Of a stretch of DNA of 59,523 bases, positions 25,299 through 34,094 are shown piece by piece. This DNA is from JBBQAA01 sp038276395 (GTDB taxonomy: Bacteria; Actinomycetota; Thermoleophilia; Solirubrobacterales; Solirubrobacteraceae). How positions within the stretch are numbered: position 1 is the stretch's first letter; each line of letters starts with the position of its first letter. Location: the NCBI GenBank assembly GCA_038276395.1, contig JBBQAA010000066.1, positions 1 through 59,523 of the forward strand, read 5' to 3'. Made by a program: the position numbers and the translations under genes. The notes under the pieces were generated by a model. The model was not told the DNA's origin, did no database searches, and saw only the letters and a list, made by a program, of their open reading frames with translations.

Positions 25299-27431
25299 CA
25301 TGAGGCTCTCGCCGTGAGCACCGCCGAGGAGACCCCGACGACCGCGGCCGCCGAGCTCGAGGAACCGAGCCTCTACTTCAACCGTGAGCTGTCCTGGCTG
25401 CTCTTCAACGAACGCGTCCTCGAGCTCGCTGAGGACGCGGCCGAGCCGCTGCTCGAACGCATGAAGTTCCTCGCCATCTCGGCGACCAACCTCGACGAGT
25501 TCTTCATGATCCGCGTCGCCGGGCTCCACGACCAGGAGGCGGCGGGCATCGAGGGCCGCACGGCCGACCGGCTCGAGCCGACGGAGACCATTGCCGGCGT
25601 CCGCGAGCTCGTCCAGGAGATCGACGCGCGCCAGGCCCGGGTGTGGCGGGAGGAGCTCCGCCCGGGCCTCGCCGAGTACGGCATCCGCGTGGCGCACTGC
25701 GCGGAGCTCCCGGACGGCACGAGCGAGGAGATAACGGAGCGCTTCCGCGCCAACATCTTCCCTGTCCTCACCCCGCTCGCCGTGGCCGCCGGGCGGCCCT
25801 TTCCCTACATCTCGAACCTGTCCCTCTCCCTCGCCGTCTCGTTGCGGGATCCCGAGAACGGCCACGAGGTCTTCGCGCGCGTGAAGGTCCCCAAGGAGAG
25901 CCTCGGGCGCTTCGTGGAGGTGCAGGACGGCGAGAACGGGCCGTACTTCGTGCCGCTCGAGGACGTGATCGCCGAGAACCTCGAGGACCTCTTCCCGAAC
26001 ATGGAGATCCTCGACCACGCGACCTTCCGCGTCACCCGCGACGCCGACTTCGAGGTCTCCGACGAGGCCGCCGACCTCGTCAGCGCGGTCGAGTCGGAGC
26101 TCCGGCGCCGGCGCCTCGGCGAGGTCGTGCGCGTGGAGATCGCCGCCGAGATGAGCGACGACCTGAGGGCCCAGCTCGTCGCCGCGCTCGAGGTCGAGGA
26201 TCGCGACGTCTACTCAAACGAGGAGCTCGTCGACTTCGGCGACCTGATGGAGCTCGCCGGGCTGCGCGGCCACCAGGACATCCGCGATACGCCGTTCTCC
26301 GGCCAGGTCCGGCAGGCCTTCGCCGGGGAGGACAACGACCCCGCCGACGTGTTCGAGGCCATCCGGCGGGGCGACCTGCTCATCCATCATCCCTACGACT
26401 CGTTCTCGGCCTCGGTCGTGCGCTTCGTCGAGCAGGCCGTCTCGGACCCCGAGGTGCTGGCGATCAAGCAGACGGTCTACCGCACGAGCGACGACTCGCC
26501 GCTCGTGCCGGCGCTCATCACCGCGCGCGAGCGGGACAAGGAGGCGGTCTGCCTCGTGGAGCTGAAGGCTCGCTTCGACGAGCGCGCCAACATCACGTGG
26601 GCGCGGCGCCTGGAGGAGGCCGGCGTCCACGTGACCTACGGCTCCCCGAGCCTCAAGACCCACGCCAAGGCCGTGCTCGTCGTGCGCCGCGAGGGGGAAG
26701 GGGTGCGCCGCTACGTGCACATCGGGACGGGCAACTACCACCCGAAGACGGCCCGGCTCTACACCGACTTAGGCCTCTTCACCTGCGACGAGGACATCAC
26801 CGCCGACGTGGCCGAGATGTTCAACGGGCTGACGGGCTACGGGCGGCCGGGCCCTTCCCGGAAGGTCCTCCTCGCCCCCACCCACCTGCGCGACGGGATC
26901 ATCGAGCGGATCCAGCGCGTGACCGAGGCCCACGGCGAGGAGGAGCCGAGCCGGATCGTCATGAAGATGAACGCGCTCGTGGATCCCGCCTGCATCCGCG
27001 CGCTCTACCGCGCCTCGCAGGCCGGGGTGCGCGTCGACCTCAACATCCGCGGGATCTGCTGCCTGCGCCCGGGGGTGTCCGGCGTGTCCGAGAACATCCG
27101 GGTCGTGTCCGTCGTCGGCCGCTTCCTCGAGCACTCCCGCGCGTTTGCCTTCACCGCGGGCGGAGAGACCGAGCTGCTCATCGGCTCGGCCGACCTCATG
27201 CCCCGCAACCTCGACAACCGCGTCGAGCTCGTCGTCCCCGTCGAGAGCCCGCCCGTGCGCGCGGAGATCCTCGACGTGCTCGAGCGCTGCCTGGCCGATG
27301 ACGCCAACGGCTGGGATCTCGGGGAGGACGGGAAGTGGCGGCGGCGTGAGCGCCCGGCCGAGCCGGGCGAGGTCCGCTCCGTGCACGCCGAGCTCATGCG
27401 CGCCGCGATCGCGCGCACCGGCGAGGCATAG
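25290..27431 (+). CDS. ppk1: Polyphosphate kinase 1
   Basis: A 713-residue enzyme making polyphosphate from ATP through a phospho-His intermediate. Domains in order: N domain (LYFNRELSWLLFNERVLELA, KFLAISATNLDEFFMIRV), head domain (about 120-320), and catalytic C1/C2 domains with VLAIKQTVYRTSDDSPLV, RFDERANITWARRLEEAG and HIGTGNYHPKTARLYTDLGL. The last contains the catalytic His region; RGICCLRPGVSGVSENI follows. ATG 25290 lies within a palindrome; GTG 25314 is an alternative that removes eight residues. It is preceded by a PHO-type direct repeat and followed 10 bp later by ppx. Confidence 0.95.
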   Translation: MREHEALAVSTAEETPTTAAAELEEPSLYFNRELSWLLFNERVLELAEDAAEPLLERMKFLAISATNLDEFFMIRVAGLHDQEAAGIEGRTADRLEPTETIAGVRELVQEIDARQARVWREELRPGLAEYGIRVAHCAELPDGTSEEITERFRANIFPVLTPLAVAAGRPFPYISNLSLSLAVSLRDPENGHEVFARVKVPKESLGRFVEVQDGENGPYFVPLEDVIAENLEDLFPNMEILDHATFRVTRDADFEVSDEAADLVSAVESELRRRRLGEVVRVEIAAEMSDDLRAQLVAALEVEDRDVYSNEELVDFGDLMELAGLRGHQDIRDTPFSGQVRQAFAGEDNDPADVFEAIRRGDLLIHHPYDSFSASVVRFVEQAVSDPEVLAIKQTVYRTSDDSPLVPALITARERDKEAVCLVELKARFDERANITWARRLEEAGVHVTYGSPSLKTHAKAVLVVRREGEGVRRYVHIGTGNYHPKTARLYTDLGLFTCDEDITADVAEMFNGLTGYGRPGPSRKVLLAPTHLRDGIIERIQRVTEAHGEEEPSRIVMKMNALVDPACIRALYRASQAGVRVDLNIRGICCLRPGVSGVSENIRVVSVVGRFLEHSRAFAFTAGGETELLIGSADLMPRNLDNRVELVVPVESPPVRAEILDVLERCLADDANGWDLGEDGKWRRRERPAEPGEVRSVHAELMRAAIARTGEA

Positions 27432-27440
27432 GGGGGGCGG

Positions 27441-28964
27441 ATGGCGCCGTCCGGGCGCACCGCCGTCATCGACCTCGGCTCCAACACCTTCCGGCTCGTC
27501 GTCTTCGAGGCCGGGGTGGGCGGCGACCCGCTGGGCTGGAAGAAGTCCGATGAGGTCTTCGACCGGGTGCGGATCGGCAAGGGCCAGAAGGATCGCGGCG
27601 CGCTGCGGGAGGCGCCGGTCGAGCGCGCGCTCGAGGCGCTCCGCCTCTACGGGCACTTCTGCCGCGCGCGCGGGATCGAGGATGTCCGGCCCGTGGCCAC
27701 CTCGGCGATCCGCGAGGCGGCCGACCGCGAGGAGTTCCTCGCCCGCGCCGAGGAGTGCCTGGGCACGGCGATCCGCGTCCTCTCGCGGGAGCAGGAAGCC
27801 CGCTACGGCTTCCTCGCGGCGATCAACGCGACGACGCTCGAGCGTGGCGGCGTCATCGACCTCGGCGGCGGCTCACTGCAGCTCGTCGAGGTCTCGGGGC
27901 GGGCCGAGCGCTCCTCCGGGTCCTGGCGGCTCGGCGCCGTGCGCTGCACCGAGCGCTTCCTCGACTCCGGCCCCGCCTCGAAGAAGCAGCTCAAAGCGCT
28001 CCGCGGCCACGTGCGCGAGGAGCTCGAGTCCGCGAGCTGGCTCGGCGGCACCGAGCGCCTCGTCGCCCTGGGCGGGACGGTGCGGAACCTCGCCACCGCC
28101 GCGCAGCTCGCCACCGGTCTCGAGGAGACCTACGGGGTGCAGGGCTTCGTGCTCGAGCGCGCCGCCCTCGCCGCGCTCGTGGAGCAGCTCGCGGGCCGGC
28201 CGGCGGCCGAGCGCGCGCACGTGCGGGGGATAAAGCCCGACCGGGCCGACGTCATCCTCGCCGGCGCGATGGTGCTCGACGAGGTCCTTGCCCTCTCGGG
28301 CGCGCCCGGCCTCGAGGTCATCGAGGCCGGGCTGCGCGAGGGCGTGTTCTTCGAGGCGCTCCTGCCCGGCGACCCGCCCGCCTTCCCCGACGTCCGCCGG
28401 GCCTCGGTCGCGAACCTCGCCCGCCGCTACGACGCCCACGAGGAGCACGTGGCCCACGTCGCCGGGCTCGCGCTCGAACTGTGGGACGGTCTGCGCGAGG
28501 CCGGCCGCCACGACGGCGCGCCGCCCGAGCGAGACCTGCTCTGGGCGGCGGCGATGCTCCACGACGTCGGCGCGGCGATCGCCTACGACGACCACCACAA
28601 GCACTCCCGCTACCTGATCCTCTCGAGCGGCCTCCCGGGCTGGACGCCGCGCGAGGTCGCCCTCATCGCGCAGATCGCCCGCTACCACCGCAAGGGCGAG
28701 CCGACGCTCGACGCGTTCTCCCCGCTCGGAGCCCCGGGCGACGAGGCGCTGCTGCGGCGTTGCTCGGCGCTCGTCCGCCTGGCCGAGGATCTCGACCGCG
28801 GACGCGACCAGGCCGTGCGCCACGTCGACCTGCGCCCCGACGGCAAGGGCAAGCGGCTCGAGCTGACGGCCGATGGCGACGAGACGCTCGTCCGCCGCGC
28901 CGTGGCCGAGCAGAACGGACTGTGGGAGGAGGCGTTCAGCGAGCGCCTCGCAGTGGCGGCGTGA
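27441..28964 (+). CDS. ppx: Ppx/GppA phosphatase with C-terminal HD domain
   Basis: A 507-residue exopolyphosphatase/pppGpp phosphatase. The actin-like fold starts TAVIDLGSNTFRLVVFEAG, with EVLSREQEARY-like VLSREQEARYGFLAAI, GVIDLGGGSLQLVEV and RLVALGGTVRN in place. The C-terminal HD region reads LLWAAAMLHDVGAAIAYDDHHKHSRYLI and ...YHRKGEP, similar to E. coli Ppx. It follows ppk1 closely and overlaps the next gene by GTGA, so polyP synthesis, polyP or pppGpp breakdown and the small HD hydrolase are in one transcription unit. Which substrate dominates cannot be read. Confidence 0.92.
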   Translation: MAPSGRTAVIDLGSNTFRLVVFEAGVGGDPLGWKKSDEVFDRVRIGKGQKDRGALREAPVERALEALRLYGHFCRARGIEDVRPVATSAIREAADREEFLARAEECLGTAIRVLSREQEARYGFLAAINATTLERGGVIDLGGGSLQLVEVSGRAERSSGSWRLGAVRCTERFLDSGPASKKQLKALRGHVREELESASWLGGTERLVALGGTVRNLATAAQLATGLEETYGVQGFVLERAALAALVEQLAGRPAAERAHVRGIKPDRADVILAGAMVLDEVLALSGAPGLEVIEAGLREGVFFEALLPGDPPAFPDVRRASVANLARRYDAHEEHVAHVAGLALELWDGLREAGRHDGAPPERDLLWAAAMLHDVGAAIAYDDHHKHSRYLILSSGLPGWTPREVALIAQIARYHRKGEPTLDAFSPLGAPGDEALLRRCSALVRLAEDLDRGRDQAVRHVDLRPDGKGKRLELTADGDETLVRRAVAEQNGLWEEAFSERLAVAA

Positions 28965-29431
28965 CGCTCGCCGACGACGCCGAAGCGTTCGCGGTGCAGC
29001 GCCACGGGGCGCGTGGTTCGGCCCATCCCGCCGAGGCCGGCGCGCTGCTCGCCGCCGCGGACGAGCCCGACCAGGTCGTCGCCGCGGGCCTGCTTCACGA
29101 CGCCGTGGAGGACACGGACACGACCGTGGCGGAGATCCGCGAGCGGTTCGGCGCGGGCGTGGCCGATCTGGTCTCGGCGCTCACGGAGGATCCGTCGATC
29201 CAGGATTACCGTGCGCGAAAGGCCGATCTGAGAAGGAGGATCGCCGCCGCGGGCCGGGACGCCGTGGTCGTCTCCGCCGCGGACAAGCTCTCCAAGTTGC
29301 GCGAGCTCGCCCGGACCGGAGCGGAGATCCCCGACGCCAAGCGCGAGCACTACGCAAAGACGCTCGAAACCGTCACGAGACTCGCGCCCGACCACCCGCT
29401 GACGGCCGCGCTACGGGACGAGTGGCTCTGA
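28961..29431 (+). CDS. Small HD-domain hydrolase (candidate alarmone hydrolase)
   Basis: A 156-residue single-domain HD protein starting at GTG 28961 (GTGA overlap with ppx). The order AQRHG-like AVQRHGARGSAHP, VAAGLLHDAVEDTDTTVAEI (HD motif), and VVVSAADKLSKLRELARTG (downstream Asp) matches the hydrolase domain of RelA/SpoT and the stand-alone small alarmone hydrolases. No synthetase domain is present. Its coupling to a Ppx/GppA enzyme, which converts pppGpp to ppGpp, makes (p)ppGpp turnover the natural hypothesis. Other HD phosphohydrolases remain possible. Confidence 0.78.
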   Translation: MTLADDAEAFAVQRHGARGSAHPAEAGALLAAADEPDQVVAAGLLHDAVEDTDTTVAEIRERFGAGVADLVSALTEDPSIQDYRARKADLRRRIAAAGRDAVVVSAADKLSKLRELARTGAEIPDAKREHYAKTLETVTRLAPDHPLTAALRDEWL

Positions 29432-29537
29432 TCGCGCGGATAGCGCGCACTTTCAGCCACTCGATCCTCTCCCTCTTCTCCCAAGCCCCGGCGAGCGCAC
29501 CGCTGTCCGCGAACGCCCGGGCGGAACGAGCGCCGCG

Positions 29538-30227
29538 CTACCGCGTGACCACGTGCGAGGCGTCCGCGAACTCGCGGAACAGCCCCGTGGCCACGAAGGC
29601 GGCCTGCTCGCCGATGTCGACGGCGTTGTCGGCGACCCGCTCCATCGCCCTCCCCACGAAGGCCATGTGCATGGCCCACTCCCGCGTGTCGATGTGATCG
29701 CCGATGTCGAGCGCGCGTTGGAAGATCGCGCGGTTCAGGAGATCGATCTCGTCGTCCTGGCGGACGAGGTCCTCCGCCAGCGCCACGTCCCGCGTGGTGA
29801 AGGCGTGCTTGGCCTGGACCACGAGCGACTGTGTCAGCGACCCCATGCGGCCGATCGAGGCGAGGATCTCCTCGTCCGCCGGCGCCTCGTGGCCGTCGAG
29901 CGGGACGATCTTGGCGATGTTCACGCACTGGTCGCCCATCCGCTCGATGTGCCCGATGACGTGCAGGAGCGCGGCGATCAGCCGCAGATCCGAGGCCACC
30001 GGCGCCTGCAGCGCCAGCAGCGCGAGCAGGGACTGGTGGACCTCGAGGTAGCGCCCGTCGATCCGGTCGTCGTCGGCCACGACGAAGCCCGCGAGCTCGA
30101 TGTCCCGCCGCACGAGGGACTCGACCGCCCGGTCGAGCTGGGTGTTCACGAGGTCGAGCCCGTCGAGCGCCGCTGCTTCGAGGCGCACGAGCTCCTCGTG
30201 GAAGGCGTGGCGCGTCTGCGGGCTCAT
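29538..30227 (-). CDS. phoU: Phosphate-transport regulator PhoU
   Basis: A 229-residue protein of two repeated three-helix bundles. Each bundle holds the metal-binding helix: LIAALLHVIGHIERMGDQCVNIA in the first and MAFVGRAMERVADNAVDIGEQAAF in the second, both E-R-x-x-D-x-x-x-x-I. The start at ATG 30227 overlaps the pstB stop (ATGA). Known role: links Pst transporter activity to the phosphate two-component system and dampens uptake. Last gene of the pst operon; it ends 106 bp from the convergent HD gene, in a gap where I see no clear terminator. Confidence 0.94.
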   Translation of the reverse strand: MSPQTRHAFHEELVRLEAAALDGLDLVNTQLDRAVESLVRRDIELAGFVVADDDRIDGRYLEVHQSLLALLALQAPVASDLRLIAALLHVIGHIERMGDQCVNIAKIVPLDGHEAPADEEILASIGRMGSLTQSLVVQAKHAFTTRDVALAEDLVRQDDEIDLLNRAIFQRALDIGDHIDTREWAMHMAFVGRAMERVADNAVDIGEQAAFVATGLFREFADASHVVTR

Positions 30228-31099
30228 CCGAACTTCCCGGTGACGTACTGCTCGGTGCGCTCGTCGGAGGGGTTCGTGAAGATCTGCTCGGTCGGGGCGA
30301 CCTCGACCATCTCCCCCGTGAGCATGAACGCGGTCCGGTCCGCGACGCGAGCCGCCTGCTGCATGTTGTGGGTGACGACGACGATCGTGTAGCTCGCCTT
30401 GAGCTCGGCGATCAGCTCCTCCACCTTGAGCGTGGCGATCGGGTCGAGCGCGGAGCACGGCTCGTCCATGAGGATGACCTCGGGCTCGACGGCGATCGTG
30501 CGGGCGATGCACAGGCGCTGCTGCTGGCCGCCCGAGAGGCCGACGCCGGGCATGTCGAGGCGGTCCTTGACCTCCTCCCACAGGCCGGCGCCGCGCAGCG
30601 AGCGCTCGACGCGCTCCTTGAGCTTCCCGCCCTTCATGCCCGAGAGCCGCACGCCCGCGGCGACGTTGTCGAAGATCGACATGGTGGGGAACGGGTTCGG
30701 CTTCTGGAAGACCATGCCCACCGCGCGGCGCACGGAGACGACGTCCACCTCGGCGCCGTAGAGGTCCTCGCCGTCGATCGTGATCCTGCCCTCGGCGCGC
30801 GCGCCGGGGATCTCCTCGTGCATGCGGTTGATGCAGCGCACGAGCGTCGACTTCCCGCAGCCCGAAGGCCCGATCATGGCCGTGACCTCGTTGGCGCGGA
30901 AGTCGAGGTCGACGCCCTTGACGGCCTCGAGGTCGCCGTAGAACGCGCGCACGGCCTCGAGCTTGATCTCGCGGCCCTCGCGCTCGACCTTGGCCGCCGG
31001 CTTCTCCGCGTGCTCGGAGGCCTCGGCGGCCAGCGCGTTCGACGCCGCGGAGCCGGAGGAGGAGGACTCAGAGGGGGACGAGTGCGGGGTCATGGTCAT
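30224..31099 (-). CDS. pstB: Phosphate ABC transporter ATP-binding protein
   Basis: A 291-residue ABC ATPase. Walker A GPSGCGKSTLVRCINRMHE with the PstB-specific CxNRM tail, VGMVFQKPNPFPTMSIFDNV (Q-loop), signature LSGGQQQRLCIARTIA and Walker B EVILMDEPCSALDP. The first 40 residues are a Ser/Glu/Ala-rich low-complexity extension before the REIKLEAVRAFYGDLEAV core, longer than in most PstB; an internal start is possible. Overlaps pstA and phoU by ATGA. Confidence 0.95.
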   Translation of the reverse strand: MTMTPHSSPSESSSSGSAASNALAAEASEHAEKPAAKVEREGREIKLEAVRAFYGDLEAVKGVDLDFRANEVTAMIGPSGCGKSTLVRCINRMHEEIPGARAEGRITIDGEDLYGAEVDVVSVRRAVGMVFQKPNPFPTMSIFDNVAAGVRLSGMKGGKLKERVERSLRGAGLWEEVKDRLDMPGVGLSGGQQQRLCIARTIAVEPEVILMDEPCSALDPIATLKVEELIAELKASYTIVVVTHNMQQAARVADRTAFMLTGEMVEVAPTEQIFTNPSDERTEQYVTGKFG

Positions 31100-31959
31100 G
31101 CGATACGGCTCCTTCGCGTGGCGAGCCTAGCCACGACCGTGGTGATGAGGATGAGGAGCACGAGGGTGAGCGCGGCGCCCCAGGCACGGGTCACTATCAC
31201 ATCGCGCGGCTGCCGGGCGTCGTTGAAGATCTGGACCGGAAGGGAGTTGATCTCCTGGGAGGGGTCGACGGAGAGCCCGAAGACGGCGAAGGCGGTGAAG
31301 AGCAGCGGGGCGGTCTCCCCCGCCGCGCGGGCGACCGCGAGCAGCGAGCCCGTGACGAGCCCGGGCAGCGCGGAGGGCAGGACGACCCGGAAGATGACCC
31401 GCCAGCGGGGCGCGCCGAGGGCGAGCGCGGCCTCGCGCAGCGAGTCGGGCACGAGGTTCAGCACGACCTCGGCCGAGCGCGTGACGACCGGGAGCATGAG
31501 CAGGGCGAGCGCCAGCGAGCCCTTCCACGCGGCGAACCCCCCGCCGATGCTCGTGATCACAAGCACGGTGTAGACGAACAGGCCGAAGACGATCGACGGG
31601 ACGCCGGTCATGACGTCGACGAGGTAGCGGATGAGGCCCGCGAAGCGCTTGGCCTTCCCGTACTCGACGAGGTAGAGCGCGACGCCGACCCCCGCCGGGA
31701 TCGACATGGCCGCGGCGACGGCCACGAGCACGAGCGTGCCCACGATGGCCGAGCGGATGCCGCCCGCATCCCCGAGGAACGAGCCCGTCGGGTCCGAGGT
31801 GAAGAAGTGCCAGCTCCAGGCGGGGAGGCCTTTCTTCATCAGGTAGAAGATGACGAGCACGAGCGGGACGAGCGCGATGGCCGCGCCCGCGCCGAGCGCG
31901 GCCCGGGCCGCCTGATCGGTGCGGCGCCGGCGGGGGGAGACGGCGGACAGCGCGCTCAT
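31096..31959 (-). CDS. pstA: Phosphate ABC transporter permease PstA
   Basis: A 287-residue inner-membrane permease with six predicted TM helices. Family landmarks: FFTSDPTGSFLGDAGGIRSA, GTLVLVAVAAAMSIPAGVGVALYL, GVPSIVFGLFVYTVLV and the EAA-type cytoplasmic loop EAALALGAPRWRVIFRVVLP. Overlaps pstC and pstB by ATGA. Partner of PstC in the high-affinity Pi channel. Confidence 0.95.
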   Translation of the reverse strand: MSALSAVSPRRRRTDQAARAALGAGAAIALVPLVLVIFYLMKKGLPAWSWHFFTSDPTGSFLGDAGGIRSAIVGTLVLVAVAAAMSIPAGVGVALYLVEYGKAKRFAGLIRYLVDVMTGVPSIVFGLFVYTVLVITSIGGGFAAWKGSLALALLMLPVVTRSAEVVLNLVPDSLREAALALGAPRWRVIFRVVLPSALPGLVTGSLLAVARAAGETAPLLFTAFAVFGLSVDPSQEINSLPVQIFNDARQPRDVIVTRAWGAALTLVLLILITTVVARLATRRSRIA

Positions 31960-32942
31960 CGCCGCACCCCCTCGGGGGCGCCCGAGCGGACGTAGAGGCG
32001 CGCCCCGGCGTTGACGATCAGCGTCAGCACGAAGAGCACGAGGCCGGCGGCGATCAGCGCCGAGCGGTGGATGGGCACCGACGCCGCCTCGCCGAACTCG
32101 TTGGCGACGACGGCGGCCAGCGAGTAGCCCTGGTCGAAGATCTGCTTGCCGAGCTGCGGCGCGTTGCCGACGACGAGGGTCACGGCGATGGTCTCGCCGA
32201 TCGCGCGCCCGAGACCGAGCATGGCCGCCCCAGAGATTCCCGCGCGCGAGTAGGGCAGGATAGCCATGCGGATCATCTCCCAGCGAGTGGCGCCGAGGGC
32301 GAGCGCGGCCTCCTTGTGCTCGGCGGGGACGGTGGTGATGACCTCGCGCGAGATCGCGGCGACGACGGGGAGGATCATGATCGCGAGGATGAGCCCGGCG
32401 ACGAAGTAGCTCGGCCCGGCCACGTGCCCGCCGACGAAGGGCAGGAAGGAGAACGTGTCGGCGAGCGACTGCTGGACGGGCTTCAGGAAGGGGATGAGCA
32501 CGAAGATCCCCCAGAGCCCGTAGACGACGGAGGGCACCGCGGCGAGCAGGTCGATCAGCAGCGTGAGCAGCGTCTTCAGCCGTCGCGGGCAGAGCTCGGT
32601 GGCGAAGAGCGCCGAGGCGACGGCGATGGGTACGCCGATGAGGACGCCGACACCGGCGGTGATGAGGGTTCCCACGACGAGGGGGAGAGCCCCGTAGATG
32701 TTGCGCGAGACGTCCCAGTTGTTGGTGAACGTGAAGCCGAAGACCCCGAAGCGGGAGAAGGCGAGCGAGGACTGGTTGGCCAGCTCGATGAAGAAGAAGA
32801 CGAGCAGCGCGAGGACGAGCGCCGCGAGGGCGAGCAGCCCGAGCCGAAGGGCGCGGTCGGGCAGCCCGGAGAGGGCCGACCCCCGGAGCGCGAGGCCCCG
32901 GGGGCCAGAGGGGCGTCCTTCTTCTAGGGCGCCCGCTTCCAC
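31956..32942 (-). CDS. pstC: Phosphate ABC transporter permease PstC
   Basis: A 328-residue permease. After a short Gly/Pro/Arg-rich N-terminus, TM1 is LALLVFFFIELANQ-like and the family segments FTFTNNWDVSRNIYGALPLV, LLAAVPSVVYGLWGIFVLIP and the EAA loop EAALALGATRWEMIRMAILP follow. The GTG at 32942 begins directly after the pstS TAG with no spacer; GAAGG inside the pstS 3' end can serve as ribosome binding site. Confidence 0.94.
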   Translation of the reverse strand: MEAGALEEGRPSGPRGLALRGSALSGLPDRALRLGLLALAALVLALLVFFFIELANQSSLAFSRFGVFGFTFTNNWDVSRNIYGALPLVVGTLITAGVGVLIGVPIAVASALFATELCPRRLKTLLTLLIDLLAAVPSVVYGLWGIFVLIPFLKPVQQSLADTFSFLPFVGGHVAGPSYFVAGLILAIMILPVVAAISREVITTVPAEHKEAALALGATRWEMIRMAILPYSRAGISGAAMLGLGRAIGETIAVTLVVGNAPQLGKQIFDQGYSLAAVVANEFGEAASVPIHRSALIAAGLVLFVLTLIVNAGARLYVRSGAPEGVRR

Positions 32943-34052
32943 CTAGCCGGCCTTCAGCGGCGAGCCGTCGCAGGTCAGGCCCGCGATCTTGGCCTTGTCC
33001 TTGGCCAGCAGCGAGGCGGGCAGCGGCGCGTAGTCAAGCTTCGGCGCGACCTGCTGCCCCGGACCGACCACGTAGTCGAGCCACTTGACGACGGCCTGGG
33101 CCTTGGGCTTCGCCAGGCCGGCCTTGCACATGTCCTTGTAGACGAGCAGGAACGTCGCCGAGGCGATCGGGTAGGCCTTGGCCCCCGGCGCGTTGATCGA
33201 ATCAAAGCGCAGGTCGGCCGGGACCGTGAGGCCGACGCCCGCTGCGGCGGTAGCCGCCAGGGTCGGCTTGATGTAGTTGCCCGACTTGTTCTTGAGCTGA
33301 GCCGTGGTGAAACCGTTCTGCAGCGCGTAGGCCTGCTCGACGTAGCCGACGGCGCCGGTGTTCTGCTTGACGCATGCCGCCACGCCGCTGTTGCCCGAGG
33401 CGCCGGTGCCGGTCGGCCACTTGACCGTCTTGTCGGCCCCGATCTTCGACTTCCACTCGGCCGAGTAGTCCGACAGGAAGGTCGTGAAGAGCTTCGAGGT
33501 TCCCGACTCGTCGGAGCGATGGCAGACCGTGACCTTCGTCGAGGGCAGCTTCGATCCCGGGTTGAGCTTGGTGATGGCCGGGTCGTTCCAGGTCTTGATG
33601 TTCCCGAAGAACAGGTTGGCCACGGTGCCGCCGTCGAGCTTCAGGTTCTTGGGCGCGCCCGGGACGTTGTAGGAGACGGTGACGGCGCCGAACACGCTCG
33701 GGATGTGGACGGGCGTGCCCTTCTTCTCGGCCGCCTTGACCTCCTCGTCCTTCATCGCCGCGTCGGTCGCGCCGAAGTCGACGGTGCCGCTCGTGAACTG
33801 GGCGATGCCGCCGCCCGAGCCGATGCCCTGATAGTTGACCGTCAGGCCCTGACTCTTCAGGTCGGAGGCCCACTGCTGGTAGACGGGCTGGGGGAAGGTG
33901 GCGCCCGCGCCGTTGATGGAGGAGGCCGCGCCGCCCCCGCCGGAGGAGGCGCTCGAGCTCGAGCCCGTCCCGTTGTTCGAGGAGCCGCAGGCCGCGAGGC
34001 CGAGGGCCACAACCCCGGACACCCCGAGGGCGGTGATATTCGTTCTGTTCAT
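32943..34052 (-). CDS. pstS: Phosphate-binding lipoprotein PstS
   Basis: A 369-residue periplasmic-type phosphate-binding protein anchored as a lipoprotein. From ATG 34052 the signal ends GLAACGSS with lipobox Cys 22, then a Ser/Gly/Thr linker. The Pi-binding motifs are INGAGATFPQPVYQQWASD, GIGSGGGIAQFTSGTVDFGA, TVCHRSDESGTSKLFTTFLS and ASGNSGVAACVKQNTGAVGY. ATG 34058 two codons upstream is an alternative start. A PHO-type direct repeat lies 64-80 bp upstream inside the end of the regulator gene, so phosphate starvation should induce the operon. Confidence 0.95.
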   Translation of the reverse strand: MNRTNITALGVSGVVALGLAACGSSNNGTGSSSSASSGGGGAASSINGAGATFPQPVYQQWASDLKSQGLTVNYQGIGSGGGIAQFTSGTVDFGATDAAMKDEEVKAAEKKGTPVHIPSVFGAVTVSYNVPGAPKNLKLDGGTVANLFFGNIKTWNDPAITKLNPGSKLPSTKVTVCHRSDESGTSKLFTTFLSDYSAEWKSKIGADKTVKWPTGTGASGNSGVAACVKQNTGAVGYVEQAYALQNGFTTAQLKNKSGNYIKPTLAATAAAGVGLTVPADLRFDSINAPGAKAYPIASATFLLVYKDMCKAGLAKPKAQAVVKWLDYVVGPGQQVAPKLDYAPLPASLLAKDKAKIAGLTCDGSPLKAG

Positions 34053-34094
34053 ATGCATAGGCGGGGACCGTCGCAGGCGACGGGTCCGAGTCTG

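Noticed and set aside
29432..29537. Terminator between convergent HD and phoU genes
   Set aside because: No clear inverted repeat with a T tract on either strand.
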